A stretch of DNA of 64,000 bases from Actibacterium sp. 188UL27-1 (GCF_016901225.1 NZ_JAFEUL010000002.1:124001-188000), one strand, 5' to 3'. Positions 45,658 through 56,113 are shown, numbered from the stretch's first letter. The notes: generated by a model not told the origin, from the letters alone. Program-made: numbers and translations.

Positions 45658-46084
45658 CCAAGCGCCCGACCGGCTAATTTGGGTGGCGGCAGACAGGCGT
45701 GTTTGCCGCCATTTGCTTGGCTATGGTCCAAGTTTTCACCTGATTTCATTGTTGTGTCTGCCGCGTGATGACCACGACGAAACGGATACCGATGATGCCG
45801 AACGGATCCTTCACCACTCGGCGGATTGTCCCACTGGGGCGGATGGCATGGAGTGCCGAACTGGATGTCGCGCCGGTGCGGACAGCGCAGGATGCCAGCG
45901 TTGGTCTGTTCATGTATGCATTGTCTAGTCTTCCGTGCACGAACACGATGGTGCATTTCGGCCTTGAGGCTTTTCTGAAGACCCGTTTCAGGGTTTTGAA
46001 AATCAAACATTGGCCATTCGGAAACCGATTGCCGCAGGTCGCGTCGCGCGGGCAAGGTCTGCGGCATCTGGTTGGAGGATCCGC
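45658..46084. other. 427-base stretch without a gene
   Basis: A hairpin lies at 45684-45711 (TGGCGGCA then TGCCGCCA), probably the tauBC terminator. In the rest I see no coding frame with a ribosome site; the antisense frame at 45746-46465 runs into the HisD-family gene and is a shadow. It may carry the promoter of that gene. Confidence 0.5.
45684..45711 (+). terminator. hairpin after tauC
   Basis: TGGCGGCA (45684-45691), 12-base loop, TGCCGCCA (45704-45711), followed by TTTGCTTGG. A weak T-tract, so a probable but not strong terminator. Confidence 0.45.
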
Positions 46085-47371
46085 ATGGCTGTCACCTATC
46101 TGAAACGCGCAACCCACACGGCGCGGACCGATCACGGGGATGTGGCGGCGGTCGTTTCGGACATGTTGACCGTTCTTGAGGCGGAGGGGGACGAGGCGAC
46201 CCGCCGCTATGCCCAGCAGTTCGATCAATGGGACGGGGAGATCATCGTTGCACCTGACCATATCGCGGCAGCGGCAGGCCAACTGAGCGAACAGGATCGC
46301 GCCGATATCGGCTTTGCCCATGACAATATCCGCCGCTTTGCCGAAGCCCAGCTGGCCACCGTGGGCGACACGCAGATCGATGTTGTGCCAGGCCTGACAG
46401 CAGGACAACGCCAGATCCCCGTCGGCTCTGTCGGGGCCTATGTGCCGGGTGGGCGATATGCGCATATCGCGTCAGCCTTGATGACCATCACGACGGCGCG
46501 GGTGGCGGGTGCCCGGCACATCATGGCCTGCTCTCCGCCAACGGCGGGGCAGGGTATTCCGCCCGCAATTCTTTATGCCATGGATCTGGCCGGGGCAGAT
46601 ACCATCCTCAACCTGGGCGGTGTGCAGGGATTGGCGGCCATGGCCTTTGGCCAATTTGGTGGTGTGCCTGCCGACATTCTGGTCGGGCCCGGAAATGCCT
46701 ATGTGGCTGAGGCCAAGCGCCAGCTTTTTGGCCGCGTCGGGATCGACATGATTGCAGGCCCCACGGATTCAATGGTTTTGGCCGATGACAGCTGTGATGC
46801 CGAGGTGGCGGCGACCGATCTGGTGAGCCAGGCGGAGCATGGCCCCAACTCGCCGGTCTGGCTGGTGACGACCGACAAGGCACTGGCCGAGGCGGTGCTG
46901 GACCGGGTGCCGGAACTGATTGAGGATCTGCCTGCGGTCAATCGTGATGCGGGTCGCGCGGCCTGGCGGGATTACGGCGAGGTCATCCTGTGCGACACGC
47001 GCGAGGAGGTTGCCGCCAAGGCGGACGAGGTCGGGCCGGAGCATCTGCAAGTCATGGCCCGCGATCTGGACTGGTGGCTGGGGCGGCTGCGTTCCTATGG
47101 ATCCTTGTTTCTTGGCGAGGAAACGACCGTTGCCATGGGGGATAAGGCATCTGGACCAAACCATGTGCTGCCCACCTCTGGCTCGGCGCGCTACACGGGC
47201 GGGCTTTCGGTCCACAAATTCCTCAAGACGGTCACGTGGCAGCGCGCCACGGCGGAAGGTATGCGCCCGGTCGCCGAAGCGACGGCGCGCCTGTCCCGGC
47301 TCGAAGGGATGGAAGCCCATGCCCGCAGCGCCGACATCCGGTTGGAGCGTTTGAAAGTCCTTCAAGGCTAG
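46085..47371 (+). CDS. hpsN: HisD-family dehydrogenase, probably HpsN-like sulfopropanediol dehydrogenase
   Basis: A 428-residue zinc- and NAD-dependent alcohol dehydrogenase of the histidinol dehydrogenase fold. Zinc ligands are in SQAEHGPNS (Gln, His) and near GDKASGPNHVLPT (Asp) and MEAHARS (His); the catalytic pair is in VGPEHLQV. The pocket segments (VPGGRYAHIASALMTI, SARYTGGLSVHKFLKTVTW) differ from HisD and resemble HpsN, which oxidises 2,3-dihydroxypropane-1-sulfonate to sulfolactate. Placing beside tpa-tauBC supports a sulfonate role. ATG 46085 has GGAGG upstream. It could also be an unassigned HisD paralogue. Confidence 0.65.
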   Translation: MAVTYLKRATHTARTDHGDVAAVVSDMLTVLEAEGDEATRRYAQQFDQWDGEIIVAPDHIAAAAGQLSEQDRADIGFAHDNIRRFAEAQLATVGDTQIDVVPGLTAGQRQIPVGSVGAYVPGGRYAHIASALMTITTARVAGARHIMACSPPTAGQGIPPAILYAMDLAGADTILNLGGVQGLAAMAFGQFGGVPADILVGPGNAYVAEAKRQLFGRVGIDMIAGPTDSMVLADDSCDAEVAATDLVSQAEHGPNSPVWLVTTDKALAEAVLDRVPELIEDLPAVNRDAGRAAWRDYGEVILCDTREEVAAKADEVGPEHLQVMARDLDWWLGRLRSYGSLFLGEETTVAMGDKASGPNHVLPTSGSARYTGGLSVHKFLKTVTWQRATAEGMRPVAEATARLSRLEGMEAHARSADIRLERLKVLQG

Positions 47372-47604
47372 CATCGGGCCGCACGAAACGGATTGGACCC
47401 ATGTGAACGCGGTTCCGGCGGACCCCGCATGGGTGTTTATTGTTACATCCTATCACAGCAACAACGGCATATCCGCCTTCCTATCGGCAGGCTGCCGCCG
47501 CATTGGCCAGTCTGCCTTGTGGAACAAAACTACCCTTTACATATTTGTTACATTGATGCTGGCCGGTCCCGCCTGGCCAAAAGTTGATTTGGAAAGACCT
47601 TAAT

Positions 47605-48273
47605 ATGCACAACACGATCCCCGCACGTTCTGCGAAATCGAATTGGGCGGCTTGGACATTTATAGACGTGCCCGCCGTTTGGGTCGGGATTGGTTTGTTC
47701 CTGTTCGCCGCGGGGGCTGCATTTATCGGCGCGCAGAACGAAGTACCGGCGGCCGTTTTGATGCGGGATCCTGCCGCTCAGTTTGGGTTTCCATCCTATG
47801 CTGGGCTGCTCTCCCATATCGGGATCGTCCTGTTGGTGGCGACTTGTGCCATTACCGGTTTCACGGCCATGCTGGCCCATGACTGGAACGGGGATAGTGG
47901 CCTGTTGATGTTTCGCGTCAGCGTTCTGTCGGGATTGCTGGCCTTCGACGATATTTTCATGATCCACGAAAGCCTGCCCAAGAAGGGTGAGGTCCTGTTA
48001 TTTGCGCTATACGGTCTGGCAGTTTTGTTGATCGCGACGCGAGTTTGGAAGGTCACTGGCCGACAGGACATTCGCGGCCTTGTCGTTGCCGTTGTCTTTT
48101 TGAGTCTTTCGGTTCTTTTGGATGTCGTCCGGCTCTTTGGTCCGGCCAGCGCGATGCTGGAGGATTTCTTCAAGCTGGCCGGGTTCGGTGCCTGGTGGGC
48201 GTTTTGGTCAGGCTTTGCCCGGTGTTCTCTGGATGCCCGATTCAAGCACCGTAACGATGCCCAGCTTCGGTGA
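47605..48273 (+). CDS. multi-pass membrane protein, function unknown
   Basis: A 222-residue protein with five or six hydrophobic segments (about 28-45, 70-92, 106-120, 132-148, 155-175, 185-200). A central FDDIFMIHESLPKKG loop holds Asp, Asp, His and Glu, a pattern suggesting metal binding; I would not call it a hydrolase on this alone. ATG 47605 has GGAAAG upstream; a TTG at 47584 is possible. It is convergent with the flavoprotein gene. Confidence 0.7.
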   Translation: MHNTIPARSAKSNWAAWTFIDVPAVWVGIGLFLFAAGAAFIGAQNEVPAAVLMRDPAAQFGFPSYAGLLSHIGIVLLVATCAITGFTAMLAHDWNGDSGLLMFRVSVLSGLLAFDDIFMIHESLPKKGEVLLFALYGLAVLLIATRVWKVTGRQDIRGLVVAVVFLSLSVLLDVVRLFGPASAMLEDFFKLAGFGAWWAFWSGFARCSLDARFKHRNDAQLR

Positions 48274-48321
48274 CCAATCGCGCAGGAGGATGGTCCTGGC
48301 CTTGTCCCATGTCAGGTTGAT

Positions 48322-50745
48322 CTAACCGCGCATGGCCTGACCATTGGCATCAAACAGGGGCTGCCGCTGTAAGCGGGCGGGCACCAGATGACCCAGAATC
48401 TCGATTTCCCAACCGTCATCATGGTCCGCTATTTCGCGTGGAACATATCCCATCGCCACAGACACGCCCGATGTGTGAGCATATCCCCCAGAGGTCACCC
48501 AGCCTTGCACGGCACCACTGTGATAGATCGGTTCATCCCCGATGACATCGGCATCCGTCGCCTCAACGACGAAGGTGTTCAGTCGCATCGGTCCGCCCCC
48601 ATTGGTCTTGGCCTCAACTGATGCGGCCTTTCCGATGAAGTCCGCGTCCTTCTTGAGCGCTGTGAACCTGCCCAGACCTGCCTCGAACGGCGTGTAGATC
48701 GGGCGATATTCGCGGGCCCAGCCGCCAAAGTTCTTTTCCAGACGCAAGGCATTGAGGGCGCGAAGTCCGAAGTTGCGAATGCCATGGTCCGCCCCGGCGC
48801 GCATCAAGGCAGTATAGATGTGCAATTGGTATTCCGGCTCCATCCAGATCTCGTAGCCCAGATCGCCGGTAAAGCTGACACGCCCCACAAGGGCAGGGGC
48901 CATACCAATATCCATGCGGCGGATATCCATGAAGCGAAACGCCGCTGCACTGACATCGGCCCGGGTCACGGCGGCCAGTACATCGCGCGCCTTTGGCCCC
49001 GCAATGGACAGGCCGCACAGGCCCGCACCGTGAGGCGCGACAGTAACATCGCCACTAAGATGCTGGTCGAACCAGCGCATGTGATAGTCTTCGGCAATGC
49101 CCGATCCGGCGATGAAAAACTCACCCTCGCCCAGATTGGCAAGGCTGAAATCACCGATCAGCTTGCCGTCATGCTTGAGCATCGGGGCCAGCACCATGCG
49201 ACCCGGGGCAGGGATGCGTGCCGCCAGGATATGGTCCAGCCAGCCTTCGGCATCGGCGCCCTTGACGGTGTATTTGGCAAAGCCCGTCGTCTCGATCAGG
49301 CCCACGCCCTCGCGGACGGCGCGCGCCTCGGCCCCGACATGGTCGAAATCAGTTGAGCGGCGCCAGCTGAACGCATCCTCCACGCCGTCCGGCGCAAACC
49401 AGAGCGGCGTTTCCAAACCGTGGGATTCGCCGAACTGTGCGCCCGCGGCCTTGAGTGTGCTGTAGATCGGTGTTGTCTTCAGGGGTCGGGCAGCGGGCAG
49501 TTCCTCATTGGGAAAGCGGATCGAGAAGCGGCGGGCATAGTTCTCCTGCACCTTGGCATTGGTGTAGGCCATCGTCGCGAAATCGCCGTAGCGACTGATA
49601 TCCATGGCAAAAACGTCAAAGCCAGGGTCGCCCACGATCATCCAGTTGGCCAGCGAAAGGCCGACCCCGCCGCCTTGGCTGAAGCCTGCCATCACCGCGC
49701 AGGCAGACCAGTAACCGCGCAGGCCCCGCACCGGCCCGACCAGCGGATTGCCATCCGGGGCAAAGGTGAAGGGGCCATTGATAATCTGCTTGATCCCGGC
49801 ATTTTCAAAGGCGGGAAAGTGGCGAAAGCCGACCTCCAAGCTGGGGGCAATCCGGTCAATGTCCGGCTCCAGCAGTTCGTGCCCGAACTCCCACGGCGTG
49901 GTCTGCGGGGACCAGGGGCGGCACTCCTGCTCATAGGTGCCCATCAACATGCCTTTGCGCTCTTGCCGCAGGTAAAGCTCACCATCGAAATCCACGGCAT
50001 GCAGCATTTCCCTACCGGTTTCCGCATTGAAATCCGCCACCTCTGCCATGTCTTCAGTGATCAGATACATATGTTCCATCGCCAGAACGGGCAGTTCCAG
50101 GCCAACCATCCGTCCGACCTCGCGCGCCCACAGACCGCCTGCATTGACGATATGTTCGGCAACAATCTCTCCCTTATCGGTGATCACGCGCCATTGGCCG
50201 TCGGGTTGCTGTACCAGATCCTCGACCTTGGTGTGCAATTCGATCTGCGCGCCGTTTTTCTTGGCGGATTTGGCATAGGCATGGGTGGTGCCGTAGGGGT
50301 CCAGATGGCCCTCGACCTCATCATAAAGCGCGCCCACGAACTGATCAGGATCCATGAGGGGAAAGAGTGCTGCGGCTTCCGTTGGAGTGATGATGTCAGC
50401 ATCAAGTCCCATGTAGCGCCCCTTGGCGCGGATGGATTTTAACCAGTCGAACCGCTCCGGCGTCGCGGCCAGCATGACCCCGCCGGTCATGTGCATACCG
50501 ATGTCCTGCCCGGAATATTCCTGGATCTCTTTATACAAATCGACCGTATATTTTTGCAGCTTGGCCACATTCGGATCGCCGTTGATCGTGTGCATCCCGC
50601 CGGCCGCGTGCCACGTGGAGCCGCTGGTCAGCTCAGAACGTTCCAGCAATACGATATCTGTCCAGCCAAACCGGGTCAGGTGATACGCGACCGAGCAGCC
50701 CACGACACCGCCTCCGATCACAACAACTTTTGCATGTGATTTCAT
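48322..50745 (-). CDS. FAD-dependent oxidoreductase/GcvT fusion, dimethylglycine dehydrogenase-like
   Basis: An 807-residue, two-part enzyme. Residues about 1-370 form a DAO-type FAD domain ([19 protein letters not shown] dinucleotide motif, [12 protein letters not shown]-attachment region). Residues about 380-800 have a FAO_M linker and GcvT-like folate domain ([65 protein letters not shown]). Such enzymes demethylate N-methyl amines and pass the carbon to tetrahydrofolate. The substrate may be dimethylglycine, sarcosine or N-methyltaurine. A 79-residue partner starts just upstream. Confidence 0.88.
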   Translation of the reverse strand: MKSHAKVVVIGGGVVGCSVAYHLTRFGWTDIVLLERSELTSGSTWHAAGGMHTINGDPNVAKLQKYTVDLYKEIQEYSGQDIGMHMTGGVMLAATPERFDWLKSIRAKGRYMGLDADIITPTEAAALFPLMDPDQFVGALYDEVEGHLDPYGTTHAYAKSAKKNGAQIELHTKVEDLVQQPDGQWRVITDKGEIVAEHIVNAGGLWAREVGRMVGLELPVLAMEHMYLITEDMAEVADFNAETGREMLHAVDFDGELYLRQERKGMLMGTYEQECRPWSPQTTPWEFGHELLEPDIDRIAPSLEVGFRHFPAFENAGIKQIINGPFTFAPDGNPLVGPVRGLRGYWSACAVMAGFSQGGGVGLSLANWMIVGDPGFDVFAMDISRYGDFATMAYTNAKVQENYARRFSIRFPNEELPAARPLKTTPIYSTLKAAGAQFGESHGLETPLWFAPDGVEDAFSWRRSTDFDHVGAEARAVREGVGLIETTGFAKYTVKGADAEGWLDHILAARIPAPGRMVLAPMLKHDGKLIGDFSLANLGEGEFFIAGSGIAEDYHMRWFDQHLSGDVTVAPHGAGLCGLSIAGPKARDVLAAVTRADVSAAAFRFMDIRRMDIGMAPALVGRVSFTGDLGYEIWMEPEYQLHIYTALMRAGADHGIRNFGLRALNALRLEKNFGGWAREYRPIYTPFEAGLGRFTALKKDADFIGKAASVEAKTNGGGPMRLNTFVVEATDADVIGDEPIYHSGAVQGWVTSGGYAHTSGVSVAMGYVPREIADHDDGWEIEILGHLVPARLQRQPLFDANGQAMRG

Positions 50746-50757
50746 GGGTTTATCCTT

Positions 50758-50997
50758 TCAACGCGCCGTTTCGCGTCCGTGCCGGTAGAGCCTGGTTCGA
50801 AGTGATGCGGCACTGTCATCCCCGATTTCCAGCGCAAAGACATGGGCCTGCGTCAGGAAAAAGCATTCAACATCAATGTCCTGCGCCAGATCCGCGGCCT
50901 GGCCGTAAAGTGTCACCAAGGTGCGGTGATCCGCACAGTCATGGGCGGCCTGTATCCGTTGGTCGAGCTGGTAAAGATCTGTTTGGCAGGTCAGCAT
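50758..50997 (-). CDS. 79-residue conserved protein upstream of the flavoprotein
   Basis: A small soluble helical protein beginning [20 protein letters not shown], with [17 protein letters not shown] and a basic tail. Its stop is 12 bases before the dehydrogenase start, so both are co-transcribed. No motif I can name; the two cysteines (Cys4, about Cys45) might be redox or metal sites. Such small proteins next to this flavoprotein may act as assembly helpers; that is inference. Confidence 0.7.
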   Translation of the reverse strand: MLTCQTDLYQLDQRIQAAHDCADHRTLVTLYGQAADLAQDIDVECFFLTQAHVFALEIGDDSAASLRTRLYRHGRETAR

Positions 50998-51101
50998 ATC
51001 ATCAGGCTACGGCGGGTTTCGCACCCGCGAAGGCACTAACCCGACATTTGTGCGTCGGTTTTTGTCTTTGGGCGACGTCGGTTCGAGGCGCGCCTAACGA
51101 A

Positions 51102-53243
51102 ATGTTCAGATGGTCGGGCCATGGTCCTGAAAACGTTTCAGCCGGAGTCCCTGCGTTGATAAATCTGACACTTCCGTCCGCCGCAAGATCGCCGGTTTGG
51201 GGCATTATCCTGTGCATGGTTATGTTTTCGGTCTTGATCATTGATCTGGCGACGATGTCGGTGCCGCTATGGCTGACAATGGGCGCGGCGGGGCTGGGCA
51301 TCGCATCGGCGGGTTGGTCGATCTGGATATTACATTTTGATCTTAATGTCTTAAGTGGTGTTCTTGAGCAGGAAACGGCCATGGGTTCGGGCATGTCCAT
51401 TCCCGTTGGCGCCGTCTGTGACCTGCGGGATCGTTTGGATGCGGCTGATGAGCTTATCTTGACCTGCACTGCGGCGTCTAGCGGGCTCGATCATCTGGCG
51501 GATCCTATCGCCATCATTGATCAACATGGGGAGACAGTCGCGGCAAATGCGGCGTGGCAGGACTTACCGGCGGATGAACCCTTGTCGCTGCTGCCCGACC
51601 CGGCCATCGAAGGAGAGGTTGAGGGCTCGCTGCAGCTGAGCGGTCTATCCTATCATTGGCAACTCCGCCAAATCACAGCTGACATCCCGGGGCGGAACGA
51701 GGCCCAGACGTATCGTCATTTGGTTCTGAAAGACCGCACGGAGGATGACGCATGCAAGGCGCAACTCGACGTGTTGAACACGCATCTGATTTGGGTGCGG
51801 TTCCGCGAGGATGGTTCCGTCTTGGATCAAAGCAGTCCGGCATCAAAGGTGTTCGGCAACGGCATTGAACCGCTTACTGGCTGGATACATGGCGCCATTT
51901 TGGAGGCAGATCGTTTGCCCCAGCAGCGGGAGATCAAGGTGCGTGGTGTTGATGGCTTATCGTGTCTGCAGGGATTTTTGGACAAAGCATCGGACGGAAC
52001 GCTCATTTTCACCGCCGTTGATACCACCGATCAAGCGACTGTACTGGCAAAGGCACTGGCCGAGGATCAGGCGCGTCTTGAGGATCTAGAGGCGTCCATG
52101 GCGCATCTCCATAAAGCACTGTCCGCCATGGCGAATGCAAGATTTGGCGACTTTGACCAAGCATCAGGCGATAGCGGGCATCCGGTCCATTTTGCGCTTT
52201 CAGAGGCAAATGCACGTATCGAACAGATCGTTGCAAATGCAGTGGAAATTGGCGGCGATATCGCGGTCAGAACGCGTGGCCTAGCATCCAGCACGCAACA
52301 AGGTGAGGGCTGTCTGAAGCGTCGGTCAGATCTGTTGACCAGGACGGTAGACCTGTCTTGCGGCTTGTCCGATAGCCTTGAGCTTACTTTCAAGGGAATT
52401 TCTCAGGCGGAAGGGGTGGTGACAGCCATGGTCTCGTCATCAGGGACGGCGCGGGATGTGGTCACCCAGGCCGTGAAGACGATGGGGGAGATCGAGGCCT
52501 CGTCGGCGCAGATCAGCAAGATCACGAATGTCATCGACGAGATCGCGTTTCAGACCAACCTATTGGCGCTGAACGCCGGAGTGGAAGCCGCTCGCGCAGG
52601 CGAAGCAGGCCGTGGTTTTGCAGTTGTGGCATCGGAAGTGCGTGCGCTTGCGCAGCGCTCCTCGAACGCGGCAAAGGAAATTGGCACCTTGATTGCAGAC
52701 AGCAATATCTTCGTCAAAGACGGTGTCGCGCTGGTTGGAAAAACCGGCGCTGCCTTGACGAATTTCACCGAACACTTTGAGGAAATCTCTGATCACGTCA
52801 AAGACGTGATGGAAGCGTCGGATAGCCAATATGCTCGGGTCAAGGAACTCCAACATGTGGTCGGCGATGTCGGTGACATCTTGGCCAGCGAAACTGCCGC
52901 AAATCGCGAACACGGCCGCGAGTTCGAAGGATTGGTGGAAAGCGTTGAAAAATTGATTGCGACTTTTGCAGATGTTGCGGTTCGCGGCTTGCCAATGACA
53001 GTCCCCGATGTCGCTGCAAACTCGGTTAGTCTGAACCAGCAGTCTTGCGACCCACATCAGCTCTTGTCCGCACCTGAAGCTCTGTCACAGGCGGTGGTTC
53101 TGGCGCGACCAAAAGTTTCTAACCGGACCGCCCATCTTGCTAGCGCGGGTCAGATGGCCTTGCCTCGATCTGCGCAAACTCCTCTCTCTCGTAAAACGGC
53201 CAATGGGCCCATTGGCGATAGCGGAGGATGGGAAGATTTTTGA
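51102..53243 (+). CDS. methyl-accepting chemotaxis protein with C-terminal tether motif
   Basis: A 713-residue receptor (frame open from 50730, but residues before 51102 look non-coding; TTG 51156 with GGAG 8 bases upstream is a good alternative). Two adjacent helices near 30-75, a PAS-like region (about 115-230), a helical linker, and the MCP signalling hairpin (about 455-540) with [20 protein letters not shown] and [20 protein letters not shown]. The protein ends GWEDF, a W-x-x-F tail like the NWETF site that tethers CheR/CheB in other bacteria. cheD follows. Confidence 0.85.
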   Translation: MFRWSGHGPENVSAGVPALINLTLPSAARSPVWGIILCMVMFSVLIIDLATMSVPLWLTMGAAGLGIASAGWSIWILHFDLNVLSGVLEQETAMGSGMSIPVGAVCDLRDRLDAADELILTCTAASSGLDHLADPIAIIDQHGETVAANAAWQDLPADEPLSLLPDPAIEGEVEGSLQLSGLSYHWQLRQITADIPGRNEAQTYRHLVLKDRTEDDACKAQLDVLNTHLIWVRFREDGSVLDQSSPASKVFGNGIEPLTGWIHGAILEADRLPQQREIKVRGVDGLSCLQGFLDKASDGTLIFTAVDTTDQATVLAKALAEDQARLEDLEASMAHLHKALSAMANARFGDFDQASGDSGHPVHFALSEANARIEQIVANAVEIGGDIAVRTRGLASSTQQGEGCLKRRSDLLTRTVDLSCGLSDSLELTFKGISQAEGVVTAMVSSSGTARDVVTQAVKTMGEIEASSAQISKITNVIDEIAFQTNLLALNAGVEAARAGEAGRGFAVVASEVRALAQRSSNAAKEIGTLIADSNIFVKDGVALVGKTGAALTNFTEHFEEISDHVKDVMEASDSQYARVKELQHVVGDVGDILASETAANREHGREFEGLVESVEKLIATFADVAVRGLPMTVPDVAANSVSLNQQSCDPHQLLSAPEALSQAVVLARPKVSNRTAHLASAGQMALPRSAQTPLSRKTANGPIGDSGGWEDF

Positions 53244-53389
53244 TGGCCCAAATGTCTATTCACCCGTTTCAACCCTGATGGATGTCGCCTTTGACTGGCA
53301 TGCGCCAGTTTTTGTAACTCGATCCCGGACGGTTGCGCAGGTCGACGTGAACTCGCTAGCAATATTTGACTCGGGAGAAACGTCCGGTC

Positions 53390-53917
53390 ATGCCGACTGA
53401 CCTATCTCCGCTCAAGCGGACCCATCGCATCGTTCAAGGAGAATACGCGGCCTCGGGCGATGTCGATATTGTCTTTGCCACCTTGTTAGGCTCCTGCGTT
53501 TCAGCCTGTTTGTGGGATCCTCTTGCCAAGGTGGGTGGCCTAAATCATATCGTTCTGCCAAATGCGACTGATAACACCGTTCGGGCGGCCTATCATGGTG
53601 TTCATGCCATGGAGCTTTTGATAAATGAGATCATTAAGTTAGGTGGTCAAAAGCAGCGGTTGAAGGGCAAGTTGTTTGGTGGGGCTCGCATGGTGGCGGG
53701 GTTAAGCGATGTCGGTGAACGCAACGCACGGTTTGCTGTCGACTTTCTTAACGGTGAGGGGATCGAATGCCTTAGTCACAGTCTGGGTGGTTTCTCGGCA
53801 CGGAAGATCCGCTTCGTTCCCACGACGGGGAAGGCCCGTCAGATGCTCGTTTCCGCAGATCAGGTCAATGATGCTATTTCCCTCTCCCCGCCAATGAATG
53901 ACATCGAGATATTTTAA
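53390..53917 (+). CDS. cheD: chemoreceptor glutamine deamidase CheD
   Basis: A 175-residue protein that deamidates glutamines in receptor methylation helices and binds CheC in some species. The catalytic cysteine and histidine are in VFATLLGSCVSACLWD and VGGLNHIVLPN, and the third family block is KGKLFGGARMVAGLSDVGERN. ATG 53390 lies after GGAGA. It follows the receptor gene by 146 bases and no other che gene is present in the window. Confidence 0.93.
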   Translation: MPTDLSPLKRTHRIVQGEYAASGDVDIVFATLLGSCVSACLWDPLAKVGGLNHIVLPNATDNTVRAAYHGVHAMELLINEIIKLGGQKQRLKGKLFGGARMVAGLSDVGERNARFAVDFLNGEGIECLSHSLGGFSARKIRFVPTTGKARQMLVSADQVNDAISLSPPMNDIEIF

Positions 53918-53973
53918 ATGGTGGATAGACCGCGAATAATAAATACTGGTCTCATTATATGTGTGTTGCAGTA

Positions 53974-54198
53974 TGGAGTTCCCCCGGTTTCGTGGACACT
54001 TTTTCGCTGATGAAGGAGAGCGTTTTCCATGCCGAGAACGAGGAACCCTTACCCCACGGAATTTAGGGAACAATTGGTTGCGCAGGCGCGAGCTGGTCGC
54101 AGCGTTGAAAGTCTTGCACGGGAGTATGAACCGTGCGCTGCCACGATCCACGATTGGGTCAAACAGGCTGGTGCTGATGAAGGCGAATGTGATGATCG
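53974..54198 (+). mobile_element. IS3-family insertion sequence, left-end fragment
   Basis: Begins with TGGAGTTCCCCCGGTTTCG, the typical inverted-repeat start of an IS3-family element; ATG 54029 opens an OrfA N-terminus with a helix-turn-helix (RTRNPYPTEFREQLVAQARA, GRSVESLAREYEP, IHDWVKQAGADEGE). It breaks after about 54 codons, where an unrelated membrane sequence begins in the same frame. The right end is missing. Confidence 0.75.
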
Positions 54199-54724
54199 CC
54201 TGGGCGCAGCCCTGCGCCCGCTGTTCATCATCGTTGGTTTCGTCGCCAGCTTGATCATCATGCGGAGCGGCATGGACTTCCTTTTCCTGCTTTTCTCTGG
54301 GTTTCTCGGATCCATGACTGCGGGCGATTCCTGGTTCACTGTTATCATTCTGGTTGGTCTGGTGTGCATGTACGTCCTTGTGACGCTGTACCTTGTCATC
54401 ATGGCGTCCAGCTTGATCACTGAACTTGGTGACCGTGCCCTTTCACTGGTCGGTATGCTCACCGAACGGGCCAATACGCTGAACCTTGAACAGAATGTCG
54501 TCGGCACCATGGCCCCGACGCGGACCATCGCCAACCAGGCTGGCAGGGTTGGCCGTCTCACACGGGATCAAGCCGACCAGGGTGCACGGCGGCTCATCAG
54601 AGGCCCCAAATCGAAGGATATGCGACAGCGATGCAAGGGCATGAGGATCGGGTCGATTATTTGGGCGCGCGTCGGCGCGTGCGCGATGTGCCGCCCTTGG
54701 TATATTCGCCTTACGCTGCCTTAG
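54198..54724 (+). pseudogene. DotA/TraY-like conjugation membrane protein, C-terminal fragment
   Basis: In frame with the IS OrfA fragment, codons from about 54198 on give a membrane segment: RPLFIIVGFVASLIIMRSGM, MDFLFLLFSGFLGSMT, WFTVIILVGLVCMYVLV, then SSLITELGDRALSLVG. This pattern resembles the C-terminal helices of DotA/TraY proteins of type IVB (IncI-like) conjugation systems. The N-terminal part is gone, cut by the IS. The last residues before the stop look out of family. Not likely to be functional. Confidence 0.55.
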
Positions 54725-55290
54725 AAGCATCTGACCCTGATGCGGAGACTCGAACCACGCGAGTTCGCAACGATCGCATCATGCGCATTGAGCGTTTCAT
54801 CCACCCAAAGCCGGATGAGAGCAACTTCTCAATCTGGGATGCGCTTCAGGCACACATCGCTGGTGCGCGAAAGAGCAAGGCGGCGAAGAAGGACTTCTTG
54901 CACGCGTTCCTCCAATATCCGACCGATCTGGAACTCAACAGCGACCGCGAACGCATGATGCTGCGTCAGGCCGTAGAGTTCATCAACCTGACATACGGCG
55001 GAAATGCGGTCTTCCATGCTCGTCTTGATCGCGACGAAGCTGGACGCCACGGCGTCGATATTTTCTTCGCTCCGCGATACGAAAAGCGCAAGCAGAAGGG
55101 CACAACTCAATGGATCAGCCTTTCAAAGTTCAGCAAGGAGAATGCGCGCCAACGGTATGGCCAGCGTGAGAAGCGAAAGCGCGATCCCAAGACTGGCAAA
55201 ATGATACCCGTTCTTGGAAAGGACGGTCAGCCGGTCATGGTTTGGAACGACAGCGGCAAGTTCCAGGGGCGAGCCTTGCAGGATGCCTGA
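54631..55290 (+). pseudogene. mobilisation (relaxase-like) protein fragment
   Basis: A 219-codon frame; Met at 54781 may be closer to a true start. The core FINLTYGGNAVFHARLDRDE then AGRHGVDIFFAPRYEKRK resembles the Pre/MobV-type metal-binding region, although the usual HxDExTPHxH histidines are only partly kept. It stops at GRALQDA, overlapping the integrase reading frame, and lacks the expected C-terminal half. It is probably a deletion remnant of a mobilisable element. Confidence 0.45.
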
Positions 55291-56098
55291 CACGAGCACC
55301 TTCTGGAACCCAAAGTCGCGCGGTGAGCTCAACGAGTGGCGCGCGAAATGGAAAGCCTCGCCCAAGCAACATGACTATGCAGGCACAGTCGCCGTTCGGA
55401 TTCTCAACTGGGCGCGGGATGAAGGCAAGATCGCAGCCCACTACTGCGACCGCCTGCATCGCATCTACACCGTTGATCGAGCCGAAATCGTATGGACGGA
55501 TGCTGACCAACGAGCTCTCAAGGACAGCGCACCGCTTTGGGTGCAGCGCGTGCTGACCCTGGCTTGTGAAACAGGCCTTCGGCCTGCCGATCTTGTTCGC
55601 CTTACACGTGGAAATCTTGAAAGTTTCGATGGAATGGACCGCTTTCGGGTTCGAACGCAGAAGCGAGGGCGCGTTGCACACATCCCAGTCAACCCTGAGC
55701 TAAGGCGTTTGATTGACGAGACACCGCCGGATCAGTTGGTGCTCTTAGTCAATGACCGAGCAAAGCCCCTGAATGCCAACTCTGCCAGCAGGGGCATAGC
55801 CCGCTATCGTGATCGGATCAAAGACAAGCTCAGCGATCCCTCTCTGCGGCTCCAGGATACGCGTGGAACGGCAGCAACGAGGCTGCTCCGCGCTGGCCTC
55901 GGTCTCAACCAAATCGCAAATCACATGGGGTGGTCGCTGCGTTACGCCGCCGCTGTGATCGAGCATTACGCCGCCGTTTCACCTGCTGAGAGCGCGGAAG
56001 TCCTCGACTTACTGGAGCGCGAAAAGCAGCGCCGCGAGGGCAAAACTGTAAACGCTATTGTAAACGCCCCCGATGGGGCAAAGCGAGGAGAGAGCTAA
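55283..56098 (+). CDS. tyrosine recombinase (integrase), N-terminally truncated
   Basis: A 271-codon frame from ATG 55283 (open from 55214). A partial core-binding domain (WRAKWKASPKQHDYAGTVAVRILNW) precedes the catalytic domain: Arg in LACETGLRPADLVRLTRG, RLQDTRGTAATRLL with the R/H-x-x-R region (DTRGTAAT has the conserved G-T), NQIANHMGWS, and the tyrosine in AVIEHYAAVSP. About 60-100 N-terminal residues usual for the family are missing. It ends 15 bases from the tRNA-Cys 3' end, typical of integrases of tRNA-targeting elements. Activity is doubtful. Confidence 0.7.
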   Translation: MPDTSTFWNPKSRGELNEWRAKWKASPKQHDYAGTVAVRILNWARDEGKIAAHYCDRLHRIYTVDRAEIVWTDADQRALKDSAPLWVQRVLTLACETGLRPADLVRLTRGNLESFDGMDRFRVRTQKRGRVAHIPVNPELRRLIDETPPDQLVLLVNDRAKPLNANSASRGIARYRDRIKDKLSDPSLRLQDTRGTAATRLLRAGLGLNQIANHMGWSLRYAAAVIEHYAAVSPAESAEVLDLLEREKQRREGKTVNAIVNAPDGAKRGES

Positions 56099-56113
56099 GT
56101 GATTGATTTTAAA

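Noticed and set aside
45746-46465. 239-codon antisense frame over the start of the HisD-family gene
   Set aside because: High-GC shadow of the real gene at 46085; composition is rich in Arg, His and Pro, with no domain.
50730-51101. N-terminal extension of the chemoreceptor
   Set aside because: Rich in Arg, Pro and His, antisense to the 79-residue gene; the true start is at 51102 or 51156.
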